From: Bacteroidales bacterium UBA2198
GTDB lineage: Bacteria; Bacteroidota; Bacteroidia; Bacteroidales; VadinHA17
Assembly: GCA_002328625.1 (NCBI GenBank)
Contig: DCVC01000033.1
Span: forward strand, 901-8,361
Direction of reading: 5' to 3'
DNA length: 7,461 bases
Position 1 is the first letter of the stretch; each line of letters begins with the position of its first letter. This document shows positions 1-6,710 of this stretch, in pieces. A program made the position numbers and the translations under genes. A model generated the notes under the pieces. That model saw only the letters and a program-made list of their open reading frames with translations, was not told the DNA's origin and did not search any database.

Positions 1-57
1 CAGAGAGGACAGCCGGTGAGGGTCAGGTATTCAATGTGGCTCACTTTTGTGATTTAA
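1..57 (+). CDS. C-terminal end of a probable TonB-family energy transducer (partial)
   Basis: The first 18 codons of the window, read in frame 1 and closed by TAA at 55-57, give a tail QRGQPVRVRYSMWLTFVI. This resembles the last strands of the TonB C-terminal domain in Bacteroidota, where a 'G.QRGKPV.V.Y..P..F' pattern is usual. In that family the domain spans the periplasm and contacts the TonB box of outer-membrane receptors, passing on energy from ExbB/ExbD. Only the tail is visible, so neither the rest of the domain nor the N-terminal membrane helix or protease-fusion type can be judged. Another protein ending in a similar beta strand is possible. The match is by motif memory only. Confidence 0.55.
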   Translation, partial: QRGQPVRVRYSMWLTFVI

Positions 58-93
58 TACATTAACGGCAAGTTTAAGAAAGTGCTGTGGGTA

Positions 94-123
94 TTTGATA
101 TTTACATGTTTTTGATACCTTTA
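94..123 (+). promoter_or_regulatory. Candidate Bacteroidota-type promoter for the lipoprotein-hflX pair
   Basis: TTTG at 94-97 is followed after 18 bases by TACCTTTA at 116-123. This approaches the Bacteroidota primary sigma-factor pattern (-33 TTTG and -7 TAnnTTTG), with one mismatch in the last base of the -7 box. It lies 28 bases before the ATG at 152, in the only gap between the TonB-like tail and the lipoprotein gene. The region is AT-rich, so a chance match is quite possible. Confidence 0.35.
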
Positions 124-151
124 TCAGAATATTCATTTAAAAAAGAGTTTT

Positions 152-1324
152 ATGAAAAGAATTGCGCCTGTTGTTTTCATATTAACCATCCTTCTTTCAG
201 GATGCGGTTCATCAAAAAAACACCTTGAAAAAGGCAACTACGATGCTGCGATTGACAAAGCTGTAAAACAGCTGCGTAAAGATCCTAAAGACTCCAAACA
301 GATAGCGATCCTTGAACGATCCTATAAGATTGTGAACGAGCAGGATAATGAAAGAATAAGATTCCTTAAGATGGAAGGAAAACCCAGCAACTGGGATGAG
401 ATATATCTCCTGAACAAGAGAATGAACGACAGGCAGACTCTGGTGAGAACTGTAACACCTCTTAACGCTTCGGGGAGAACAGTTGATTTTCCTTATGTTG
501 ATTATATGCCGGAAATGATTGCCGCAAAGCGTAAGTCGGCTGACTTCTATTATGCCAATGCCAATGAGCTGATGAAGACCGGAATTAAAGAATCGTACAG
601 GCAGGCTTTTAATGAATATGTGAGAGCCAAACAATACGTTGATGATTATGAAGGGATTGATAACAAGATCCAGGAATCAAAATATCTTGGAATGAGCAGG
701 GTCTTTGTGTCGGTGCAGAATAAATCATTCATAAAGTTTCCGCAGGAATTTGAGGAGGAGCTTCTGGCTCTCGATCTACCGCGGCTTAACAGTGAGTGGG
801 TGGAGTATCACACACAAAATCTTAATCCTGATACACAATATGACTATTTTGTAAATGTGAATGTAAGGAACGTTGTTGTCAGTCCCGACCAGACGATGCA
901 ACGCGATACTGTTGTGAAAAAAGAAGTTGAAGACGGATTCAACTATCAACTCGATAAAAAAGGGAACGTAATGAAAGACTCACTCGGAAATGATATTAAA
1001 ACACCAAAGTACAAAACACTTCAGTGCGCTCTTATTGAGACAATTCAGTATAAAGCATGCCGTATTGACGGAGATATTGAGGTGATACAGGTCAATCCAA
1101 ATAAGGTTCTTAAAAAAGATCCGCTTGGTGCACAGTCAAATTTCGAAAACATTTCGGCCCGTGCCCTGGGTGATATTCAGGCTTTGAGTCCTGCACAGCT
1201 GGAAAGGACGAAATCACAGGCAGTTCCTTTCCCGTCGGATATTGAAATGGTCATCCGTTGTTCCGGTGCGCTGAAGCAGGCAATAAGGGATGCAATGCAG
1301 AATAACAGGAGGTATATCAACTAG
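152..1324 (+). CDS. Conserved Bacteroidota-type lipoprotein with TPR-like N-terminal half
   Basis: The product is 390 residues of unknown function. Residues 1-18 form a lipoprotein signal peptide: basic MKR, a hydrophobic stretch, and lipobox LSGC with Cys18 as the lipidated residue. Residue +2 is Gly and the next ones are Ser-Ser-Lys-Lys, so neither an inner-membrane Asp retention signal nor an acidic surface-export signal is seen. A periplasm-facing outer-membrane anchor is the likeliest location. Residues about 24-180 look helical and TPR-like ('EKGNYDAAIDKAVKQLRKDP' is a typical first TPR helix pair). Residues about 184-390 appear beta-rich and include a polar segment around 265-287 with two Gly-Asn turns. 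The start is set by the signal peptide; no good Shine-Dalgarno precedes it. The stop codon abuts the hflX start, suggesting co-transcription. I recognise the type as a conserved hypothetical of the phylum but cannot assign a role. Confidence 0.85.
   Translation: MKRIAPVVFILTILLSGCGSSKKHLEKGNYDAAIDKAVKQLRKDPKDSKQIAILERSYKIVNEQDNERIRFLKMEGKPSNWDEIYLLNKRMNDRQTLVRTVTPLNASGRTVDFPYVDYMPEMIAAKRKSADFYYANANELMKTGIKESYRQAFNEYVRAKQYVDDYEGIDNKIQESKYLGMSRVFVSVQNKSFIKFPQEFEEELLALDLPRLNSEWVEYHTQNLNPDTQYDYFVNVNVRNVVVSPDQTMQRDTVVKKEVEDGFNYQLDKKGNVMKDSLGNDIKTPKYKTLQCALIETIQYKACRIDGDIEVIQVNPNKVLKKDPLGAQSNFENISARALGDIQALSPAQLERTKSQAVPFPSDIEMVIRCSGALKQAIRDAMQNNRRYIN
1307..1313 (+). promoter_or_regulatory. Strong Shine-Dalgarno site for hflX inside the lipoprotein gene
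   Basis: AGGAGGT lies within the last codons of the lipoprotein gene, 11 bases before the hflX ATG. Other genes in this window have no clear Shine-Dalgarno, which is normal in Bacteroidota, so this perfect match stands out and supports the hflX start. It also overlaps two in-frame AGG arginine codons, so part of the match could be coincidence. Confidence 0.5.
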
Positions 1325-2524
1325 ATGATAGAGACAAACCAACCGGGTGAACGTGCAATCCTTGTTGGAATTAATTATCCCGGACAGGATGAACGTGAAA
1401 CCGGAGAGTACATTGCTGAGCTATCGTTCCTTACTGAGACCGCCGGAGCTGAACCGGTAAAGAAATTCATTCAGAAACTTAAAGTACCTGATCCAAAGAC
1501 ATTTGTGGGTTCAGGCAAAATCAACGAGATTGCCGGTTATGTATCTGCAAACAATATAGATATTGCGATTTTTGATGATGAACTTTCCCCCGGTCAGCTG
1601 AGAAATATCGAAAAAGCACTAGGTTGCCGGGTCCTCGACAGAACCAACCTGATACTTGATATTTTTGCAAGGAGGGCCCGTACCTCCCATGCAAGGACTC
1701 AGGTTGAACTTGCCCAGTATCAGTATCTTTTACCCCGCCTTACAAGAATGTGGACCCACCTTGAACGGCAGAGGGGAGGTATCGGATTGAGGGGACCTGG
1801 AGAAACAGAGATTGAAACCGACAGGCGAATTATCAGGGATAAAATAGCCTTGCTGAAGGAACAGCTGAAGAAAATTGATATCCAGATGGCCACACAGCGG
1901 AAAAACCGCGGGAAAATGGTTCGTGTTTCACTTGTCGGATATACAAATGTGGGGAAATCAACATTGATGAACCTTCTGAGCAAGTCGGATATCTTTGCAG
2001 AGAATAAGCTTTTTGCAACACTCGATACTACTGTCAGAAAAGTAGTCATAGGGAATCTTCCTTTTCTGCTCTCCGACACTGTAGGGTTCATCCGTAAGCT
2101 GCCTCATGATCTTGTGGAGTCTTTTAAATCAACCCTCGATGAAGTCAGAGAGTCGGACCTGCTGCTGCATATAATTGATATCTCCCACCCGGGATTTGAG
2201 GAGCAGATAAAAGTTGTAAACGAAACTCTCAGAGAGATTGGATCTGCTGAAAAACCTTCAATTCTGATCTTTAACAAGATTGATTCTTTCACTTATACTT
2301 TAAAGGAAGATGATGATCTGACACCGGTACAGAAAGAAAATTATTCCCTTTCCGATCTCAAAAAAACATGGATGGCTTCCGACAGAAACCACCCGACAAT
2401 GTTTATCTCAGCAAAAACCAGGGAGAATGTTGAGGGACTGCATAAACTGCTTTATGAGGAAGTAAAGAAGATACACATCACAAGGTATCCTTATAATAAC
2501 TTTCTATTTCAGACGGAGAGGTAA
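1325..2524 (+). CDS. hflX: Ribosome-splitting GTPase HflX
   Basis: This is a full-length HflX of 399 residues. In the known family, HflX binds the 50S subunit or stalled 70S ribosomes and separates the subunits, particularly under heat or other stress. The N-terminal HflX domain (about 20-170) includes 'TFVGSGKINEI' and the signature 'GPGETEIETDRR', followed by a basic helical linker (about 170-195). The GTPase domain shows G1 GYTNVGKST (205-213), G2 with the LDTT threonines, G3 DTVGF (251-255), G4 NKID (317-320) and G5 SAK (362-364). All nucleotide-binding motifs look intact. About 41 residues, rich in acidic and polar side chains, lie between G4 and G5; this is longer than in E. coli HflX and, as I recall, usual in Bacteroidota. 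The gene begins on the base after the lipoprotein stop codon and is preceded by a strong AGGAGG, so translational coupling is likely. Confidence 0.97.
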   Translation: MIETNQPGERAILVGINYPGQDERETGEYIAELSFLTETAGAEPVKKFIQKLKVPDPKTFVGSGKINEIAGYVSANNIDIAIFDDELSPGQLRNIEKALGCRVLDRTNLILDIFARRARTSHARTQVELAQYQYLLPRLTRMWTHLERQRGGIGLRGPGETEIETDRRIIRDKIALLKEQLKKIDIQMATQRKNRGKMVRVSLVGYTNVGKSTLMNLLSKSDIFAENKLFATLDTTVRKVVIGNLPFLLSDTVGFIRKLPHDLVESFKSTLDEVRESDLLLHIIDISHPGFEEQIKVVNETLREIGSAEKPSILIFNKIDSFTYTLKEDDDLTPVQKENYSLSDLKKTWMASDRNHPTMFISAKTRENVEGLHKLLYEEVKKIHITRYPYNNFLFQTER

Positions 2525-2534
2525 TTATTTGTTT

Positions 2535-2551
2535 CACAGAGAAACACAGAG
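2535..2551. repeat. Solo CACAGAG-type direct repeat in the hflX/asd convergent gap
   Basis: Two copies of CACAGAG (2535-2541 and 2545-2551) are separated by AAA. The 17-base unit matches 14 of 17 positions with CACAAAGTAACACAAAG at 6304-6320, the left border of the GxxExxY cassette, with the same 10-base period. It lies in the 44-bp gap between the hflX stop and the asd stop. It may be a remnant or solo copy of the same repeat family. No GxxExxY gene is present here. Confidence 0.55.
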
Positions 2552-2568
2552 AATGTACAGATAATAAG

Positions 2569-3558
2569 TTAAACGAGTTTCCTGCTGACCATGTATTCTG
2601 CGATCTGTATAGCGTTTGTTGCGGCTCCCTTCCTGATGTTGTCCGAAACAATCCAAAGATTCAGGCATTTTTCCCTTGAGAGATCCCTTCTGATCCTTCC
2701 GACAAAAACCTCGTCCCTGTTATGTGCCATTATTGGCATCGGGTATTTAAATTCAGCGGGATTGTCATAGACAATAACACCCGGGAACTGACTGATCAGG
2801 AATCGTACATCATCAAGATTGTAATCTTTTTCAAACTCAACATTGACAGCTTCAGAATGACCGCCTATGACAGGGATCCTGACGACAGTTGCTGTTACCT
2901 GGATAGTGTTATCTTCGAGAATCTTACGGGTTTCATCCACAAGCTTCTGCTCTTCTGTTGTGTATCCGTCGCTCAGGAATGACCCGCCATGAGGAAAACA
3001 GTTCAGGTCGATCTGGTAATTATAAGCCATCTCTCCTTTTATCCCACGCCGTTCGTTCTCAAGCTGGTCGACTGCTTTTACGCCTGTTCCGGTAACCGAT
3101 TGATATGTGGCAACTACCAGCCTTCTGATCTTATATTTCCTGTGCAGCGGCGCCAGTGCCATAACCATCTGTATGGTGGAACAGTTCGGATTTGCAATTA
3201 TCCTGTCATCCTTCTTCAGAACATGGCTGTTGATTTCCGGAACGATAAGCGGAATATCTTTTTCCATGCGCCAGGCTGATGAGTTATCGATCACCACCGT
3301 TCCGTTGGATGCAAAAGCAGGAGCCCATTCCTTCGATGTTGAGGCACCTGCAGAGAAAATAGCAAATACAGGCTTTTCTTCAACAGCTTCCATCACGCTC
3401 ACAACACTGACAGCTTTCCCGTTAAAGATAATTTCCTTTCCGACTGAACGTTCCGAAGCTGCAGGAATTAATTGTGAAACTGGAAATTTACGCTCTTCAA
3501 GCACCTGGATCATTGTGCGTCCCACCATCCCGGTCGCACCAACAACTGCCGTCTTCAT
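2569..3558 (-). CDS. asd: Aspartate-semialdehyde dehydrogenase
   Basis: The enzyme makes L-aspartate 4-semialdehyde from L-4-aspartyl phosphate using NADPH, at the branch point to lysine/diaminopimelate, threonine and methionine. It is cytosolic. The 329-residue length is normal for the family. The N-terminal NADP-binding fold has the loop GATGMVG (7-13). The segment with Asn92-Ser93-Ser94 and Trp96 (DNSSAWR) is typical. The catalytic cysteine is Cys126 in NPNCST, with Gln153 in TYQSVTGTG. The substrate-binding and base segment RIPVIGGH (227-234) carries the expected Arg and His. The C-terminal 'NIRKGAATNAIQIAE' helix also fits. The ATG at 3558 places the glycine-rich loop at the usual distance. 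It is transcribed alone, convergent with hflX and divergent from the large secreted-protein gene. Nothing appears damaged. Confidence 0.97.
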   Translation of the reverse strand: MKTAVVGATGMVGRTMIQVLEERKFPVSQLIPAASERSVGKEIIFNGKAVSVVSVMEAVEEKPVFAIFSAGASTSKEWAPAFASNGTVVIDNSSAWRMEKDIPLIVPEINSHVLKKDDRIIANPNCSTIQMVMALAPLHRKYKIRRLVVATYQSVTGTGVKAVDQLENERRGIKGEMAYNYQIDLNCFPHGGSFLSDGYTTEEQKLVDETRKILEDNTIQVTATVVRIPVIGGHSEAVNVEFEKDYNLDDVRFLISQFPGVIVYDNPAEFKYPMPIMAHNRDEVFVGRIRRDLSREKCLNLWIVSDNIRKGAATNAIQIAEYMVSRKLV

Positions 3559-3588
3559 AATTTATTTTGTCAGGTTAAAGTAATAGCT

Positions 3589-3620
3589 TATATTTACTGT
3601 TGTGTTAAAAAACTGTCAAA
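3589..3620 (-). promoter_or_regulatory. Candidate promoter for asd
   Basis: Reading the minus strand, TTTG (3620-3617, within TTTTGACA) is followed after 20 bases by TAAATATA (3596-3589), a partial TAnnTTTG match. This sits about 30 bases before the asd ATG. The TTGACA here also resembles a general -35 element. The 91-bp gap must serve both divergent genes. For the plus-strand gene I see only TAACTTTT (3623-3630) with no convincing -33 box. The match is weak in an AT-rich gap. Confidence 0.3.
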
Positions 3621-3649
3621 AGTAACTTTTTTTTTAATTCTCTCGCTGC

Positions 3650-6271
3650 ATGAATAAAGTTATTTTACTGGCACTGTTAATGCCTGTAATGGCATTCGGC
3701 CAGATTATGGAAGACTTCGAGTCAGGAAATGCAAACAACTGGATTCAAAGTCCTGAAGGACGCTGGATCGCTGACAATAACGGAAGCATCTCCGGTATCT
3801 ATTCGCTCCATCACTCGTTTGATAATCCTGCTGCCGGCAACGACCTGGCAGGACTACGGATCAAAAACCTTTGCCCCTCTGAGGGGATAACAAAATGGGA
3901 CTTCAGGATCAGACATGGTTATGATCCTTCTTCTTCAAACAACTGGGTACTCTTTCTTATGTCGGATTCCGATCCTGAATCGCTGCTTCAAAACAAAAAC
4001 TGCAATGGTTTTGCCATTGGTGTCAACCAGACAGGTTCGGATGATATCCTGAGGTTATGGAAAGTGAAACAGGGAGCATTTATTGCTGTTGTTAACACCA
4101 AGGTAAACTGGCAATCAGATATAGGGATTGCTGAAGCAGCAAGAGTAACCGTAGAAAGATCACAAGAAGGAATATGGAGCATTTCAGCTTTTAATGCAGA
4201 TGAGAGCCTTGCGGGTATGGCATCGGGCAATGATCCTGAATTGTTTATTCCGGCATGGTTTATCTTATCGTATAAATATTCATCAACAGCCGACCGTCTT
4301 CTGTGGCTGGATGATATTATTGTTGAAGGCGTTTTCCGCGAAGATAATGAAGCCCCTGAAGTAACACACATAGAGGTCGCAGGAAAAAACTCCGTCACAA
4401 TTACCTTTAATGAAGAACCACGGACTGATATTATGGTCCCGTCAAATTTCAGGATCTCCCCCGGAAACATAATTGCAAGAAGTATTGTGAAAGCAAATGT
4501 AGCTACATACATTGTTCAATTTGATGACCAATTCATTAACAAGACAACAAATGAATTGCATATCAATAATTTATGCGACAGAGAGGGTAATTGCAGAAAA
4601 AATATTTCTGTTGAATTCATACCTGTCTGGCCCGGACCGGGCGATGTTGTAATCACTGAAATAATGGCTGATCCTGTTCCTGCAGTATCACTCCCTGCAA
4701 AAGAGTATCTGGAGATAAAAAACCTGACGGATTATCGACTAAATCTGCATGGCTGGAAGCTGACAACCACCGATCAGAGTATTGATTTTACCCGGGAAAT
4801 AATTCTGCCTTATGAGAACATGATAATCTGTGCAGTTAATGATACTGCTCTTCTTTCGGGTTACGGCAGTACCACGGGATTAAAACCATTTCCGACCCTT
4901 ACAGACGGAGGTAAAATCATTGCACTACAAAACAGCGAGGGTGATCTTATCAGCGGTGTGGAATACTCTTCTTCGTGGTACAATAATGAATTGAAAGCTG
5001 AGGGAGGCTGGTCGCTTGAACTGATTGATGCAGACTACCCGTTCTGTCAGGATGGGAACTGGACAGCCTCAATATCAAGAAGCGGAGGTACGCCAGGGCA
5101 CGACAACTCAGTATCGCGATACAATCCTGATATGTCTTTTTTCGGTATTATTAATGTATTTCCCTATGATAGTAATAATGTCAGGGTAAAATTTTCAGAG
5201 ACTGTTTTTGACTTCACAGCTCGACCTGATGTTATTATGATCGATGATATTAAGATAAATGATATTTGTCCTGTGGATCTTCTGTTGAGGGAGTTTTTAC
5301 TTAAGCCCGGCAAATCACTTAAACGAGGAAATATCCATTCATTTATTCTTCCAGATGACATATGTGATTTTGCAGGAAACAGGATTGAAAAACGCAGGTT
5401 TGATTTTGGTATTCCTGAACCTGCCATTAAAGGAGATGTAATGTTCAATGAGCTTCTTTTTAATCCTTTACCAGGTGATCCTGATTATATTGAATTCTTT
5501 AACTGTTCTGATAAAGTGATTGATGTGTCAAGGCTTCTCCTGGTATCTGTCAATGATGCAACAGCTGATACCTCGGGATTTATTCAGGTCTTTCCGGAAA
5601 ACAGGTGTTTGCTTCCCGGTGATTATTTTACAGTTACAACTGATAAAAAAAGACTGACGGAAAGGTATTTTTCTTCTGATCCTGACAGGATATTTGAGAT
5701 CAAATCTCTTCCTTCAATGCCGGATGACAAAGGCCACCTGTTGCTCCTTAACCGTGAACTGGATATAATAGATGAGGTTTATTACCAGGATAAAATGCAA
5801 TATTCGCTCCTGTCAAACAATGAGGGCGTCGCACTTGAAAAGATAAGACCGGAAAGCCTGTCATCGGACAGATCCAACTGGCATTCCGCTTCCGGGAGCT
5901 CAGGATGGGGAACACCCGGGGCTCCGAATTCAGTTCATTCAGAGATGCCTGTTAATGAAGATATTGTAATACTTTCCTCAACAAAAATCACACCCAACAA
6001 TGACGGTTTTGAGGATGTGCTCCTAATTGATCTTAGTCTTACCGGAAGCGGGAATGTTGTCTCTGTTGAGATCTTTGATGAAACTGGATGCTTTGTAAGG
6101 AAGTTGGCCAATAATCTTCTCTCCAACCGTCAGCTGACTTTAATCTGGGATAGCACTGCAGAAGATGGAGGCTTAGTACGAACGGGTATTTATATAATAT
6201 TCGTTTCGGTATATAATGATTCGGGCAAGAAAAAGAGTTGGAAGAAAATCTGTACAGTGATAATAGATTAA
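3650..6271 (+). CDS. Large secreted protein with two lamin-tail domains, Ig-like domains and a C-terminal sorting-like domain
   Basis: The product has 873 residues. Residues 1-18 form a Sec signal peptide ending AFGQ, with cleavage near Gly17/Gln18. Residues about 20-228 look like a beta jelly-roll, starting MEDFESG and ending with the 'WLDDIIVEG' strand common in such domains. Then come an Ig-like domain (about 235-325, 'VTITFNEEP'...'LCDREGN'), lamin-tail domain 1 (about 330-487, 'VVITEIMADP'...'GGTPGHDNS'), a second Ig-like domain (about 493-588, 'VRVKFSETV'...'ICDFAGN') and lamin-tail domain 2 (about 594-762, 'VMFNELLFNPLPGDPDYIEFFN'...'GTPGAPNS'). Residues about 770-873 contain 'ITPNNDGFEDV' and 'VRTGIYIIFVSVYN', like CHU_C/FlgD-type C-terminal domains that target cargo to the type IX secretion system. 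A cell-surface or secreted role is likely. No catalytic domain is recognised. The start is set by the signal peptide; no Shine-Dalgarno is visible and a run of nine T lies just upstream (3627-3635). Confidence 0.9.
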   Translation: MNKVILLALLMPVMAFGQIMEDFESGNANNWIQSPEGRWIADNNGSISGIYSLHHSFDNPAAGNDLAGLRIKNLCPSEGITKWDFRIRHGYDPSSSNNWVLFLMSDSDPESLLQNKNCNGFAIGVNQTGSDDILRLWKVKQGAFIAVVNTKVNWQSDIGIAEAARVTVERSQEGIWSISAFNADESLAGMASGNDPELFIPAWFILSYKYSSTADRLLWLDDIIVEGVFREDNEAPEVTHIEVAGKNSVTITFNEEPRTDIMVPSNFRISPGNIIARSIVKANVATYIVQFDDQFINKTTNELHINNLCDREGNCRKNISVEFIPVWPGPGDVVITEIMADPVPAVSLPAKEYLEIKNLTDYRLNLHGWKLTTTDQSIDFTREIILPYENMIICAVNDTALLSGYGSTTGLKPFPTLTDGGKIIALQNSEGDLISGVEYSSSWYNNELKAEGGWSLELIDADYPFCQDGNWTASISRSGGTPGHDNSVSRYNPDMSFFGIINVFPYDSNNVRVKFSETVFDFTARPDVIMIDDIKINDICPVDLLLREFLLKPGKSLKRGNIHSFILPDDICDFAGNRIEKRRFDFGIPEPAIKGDVMFNELLFNPLPGDPDYIEFFNCSDKVIDVSRLLLVSVNDATADTSGFIQVFPENRCLLPGDYFTVTTDKKRLTERYFSSDPDRIFEIKSLPSMPDDKGHLLLLNRELDIIDEVYYQDKMQYSLLSNNEGVALEKIRPESLSSDRSNWHSASGSSGWGTPGAPNSVHSEMPVNEDIVILSSTKITPNNDGFEDVLLIDLSLTGSGNVVSVEIFDETGCFVRKLANNLLSNRQLTLIWDSTAEDGGLVRTGIYIIFVSVYNDSGKKKSWKKICTVIID

Positions 6272-6278
6272 TCTATTA
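6261..6278. repeat. Perfect 18-bp AT-rich palindrome over a stop codon
   Basis: TAATAGATTAATCTATTA is a perfect palindrome covering the last codons and stop of the secreted-protein gene and seven bases beyond. With one bulged A, the flanking TGA and TCA extend the pairing. As RNA it could fold into a 7-bp stem with a TTAA loop, but the stem is almost all A-U. A five-T run follows only at 6296-6300, so it is a poor intrinsic terminator. It might instead be a protein-binding site, an insertion target or chance. Confidence 0.4.
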
Positions 6279-6301
6279 ATCATTTGGTATGCATATTTTT
6301 A

Positions 6302-6320
6302 ACCACAAAGTAACACAAAG
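6302..6320 (+). repeat. Left inverted-repeat arm of the GxxExxY cassette
   Basis: ACCACAAAGTAACACAAAG contains two CACAAAG units ten bases apart and matches the reverse complement of 6734-6752 at 16 of 19 positions. It lies 17 bases before the GxxExxY start codon, so it probably falls in the leader or promoter of that gene. Confidence 0.65.
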
Positions 6321-6337
6321 CTTAAAAACCGGCAAAA

Positions 6338-6709
6338 ATGAATATTGAAGAGATTTTTAAAAAAGTTCTTGATAGTTCCTTTCAGGTTCATACAGTATTA
6401 GGACCCGGTTTACTTGAAAGTGCTTACTGTGAATGTTTATGGTATGAATTAACAAATAATGGTTTGAAAGTCGAGAAGCAGAAACCTTTACCGCTTATTT
6501 ACAGGGATGTAAAATTAGAAGCAGGTTATCGTATTGATTTACTTGTTGAAAATAAAGTAGTGGTCGAAATAAAATCAGTTGAAGCATTATGCGATATACA
6601 TATTGCTCAAATACTTACTTACTTGAAGTTATCAGGATGTAAATTAGGATTATTAGTGAATTTTAATGTTAGACACCTAAAACAAGGTATTAAAAGAATA
6701 ATTTTGTAA
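6338..6709 (+). CDS. GxxExxY protein, PD-(D/E)XK nuclease-like
   Basis: This 123-residue protein matches the GxxExxY family in full: the naming motif is Gly24-Leu-Leu-Glu27-Ser-Ala-Tyr30, after the usual helix 'VLDSSFQVHTVLGPG'. The segment 'YRIDLLVENKVVVEIKS' places Asp67, Glu77 and Lys79 in the order of a PD-(D/E)XK nuclease core, with Gln91 in 'AQILTYL' as a typical helical partner. 'CKLGLLVNFN' forms the closing strand. Family function is not established as far as I know; nuclease activity is inferred from the fold motif. Leucine codons are strikingly TTA-rich (12 of 21 by hand count), whereas hflX has only two TTA among about forty leucines, which suggests transfer. It is flanked by inverted repeats and has no clear Shine-Dalgarno. 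Nothing indicates truncation. Confidence 0.9.
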   Translation: MNIEEIFKKVLDSSFQVHTVLGPGLLESAYCECLWYELTNNGLKVEKQKPLPLIYRDVKLEAGYRIDLLVENKVVVEIKSVEALCDIHIAQILTYLKLSGCKLGLLVNFNVRHLKQGIKRIIL

Positions 6710-6710
6710 T

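Noticed and set aside
212..634. Open minus-strand frame of 140 codons inside the lipoprotein gene
   Set aside because: It lies wholly within a well-supported lipoprotein gene, has no recognisable domain or start signal, and reads like a shadow frame.
2530..2546. TGTTTC-ACAGA-GAAACA hairpin after hflX as a terminator
   Set aside because: The stem is only 6 bp, mostly A-T, with no T-run after it on either strand. It is better explained by the CACAGAG repeat.
3107..3583. Open plus-strand frame of 158 codons over asd
   Set aside because: It is antisense to a clear asd with all catalytic motifs. The translated sequence shows no family features.
3623..3635. TAACTTTT plus nine-T run as the promoter of the secreted-protein gene
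   Set aside because: There is no TTTG at the proper distance upstream (only TGTTG around 3598-3602), and the run of T makes TAnnTTT matches trivial. It is left as a note in the gene entry.
3988..4512. Open minus-strand frame of 174 codons in the secreted-protein gene
   Set aside because: It is antisense to a continuous multidomain reading frame, with no motif, signal peptide or ribosome site of its own.
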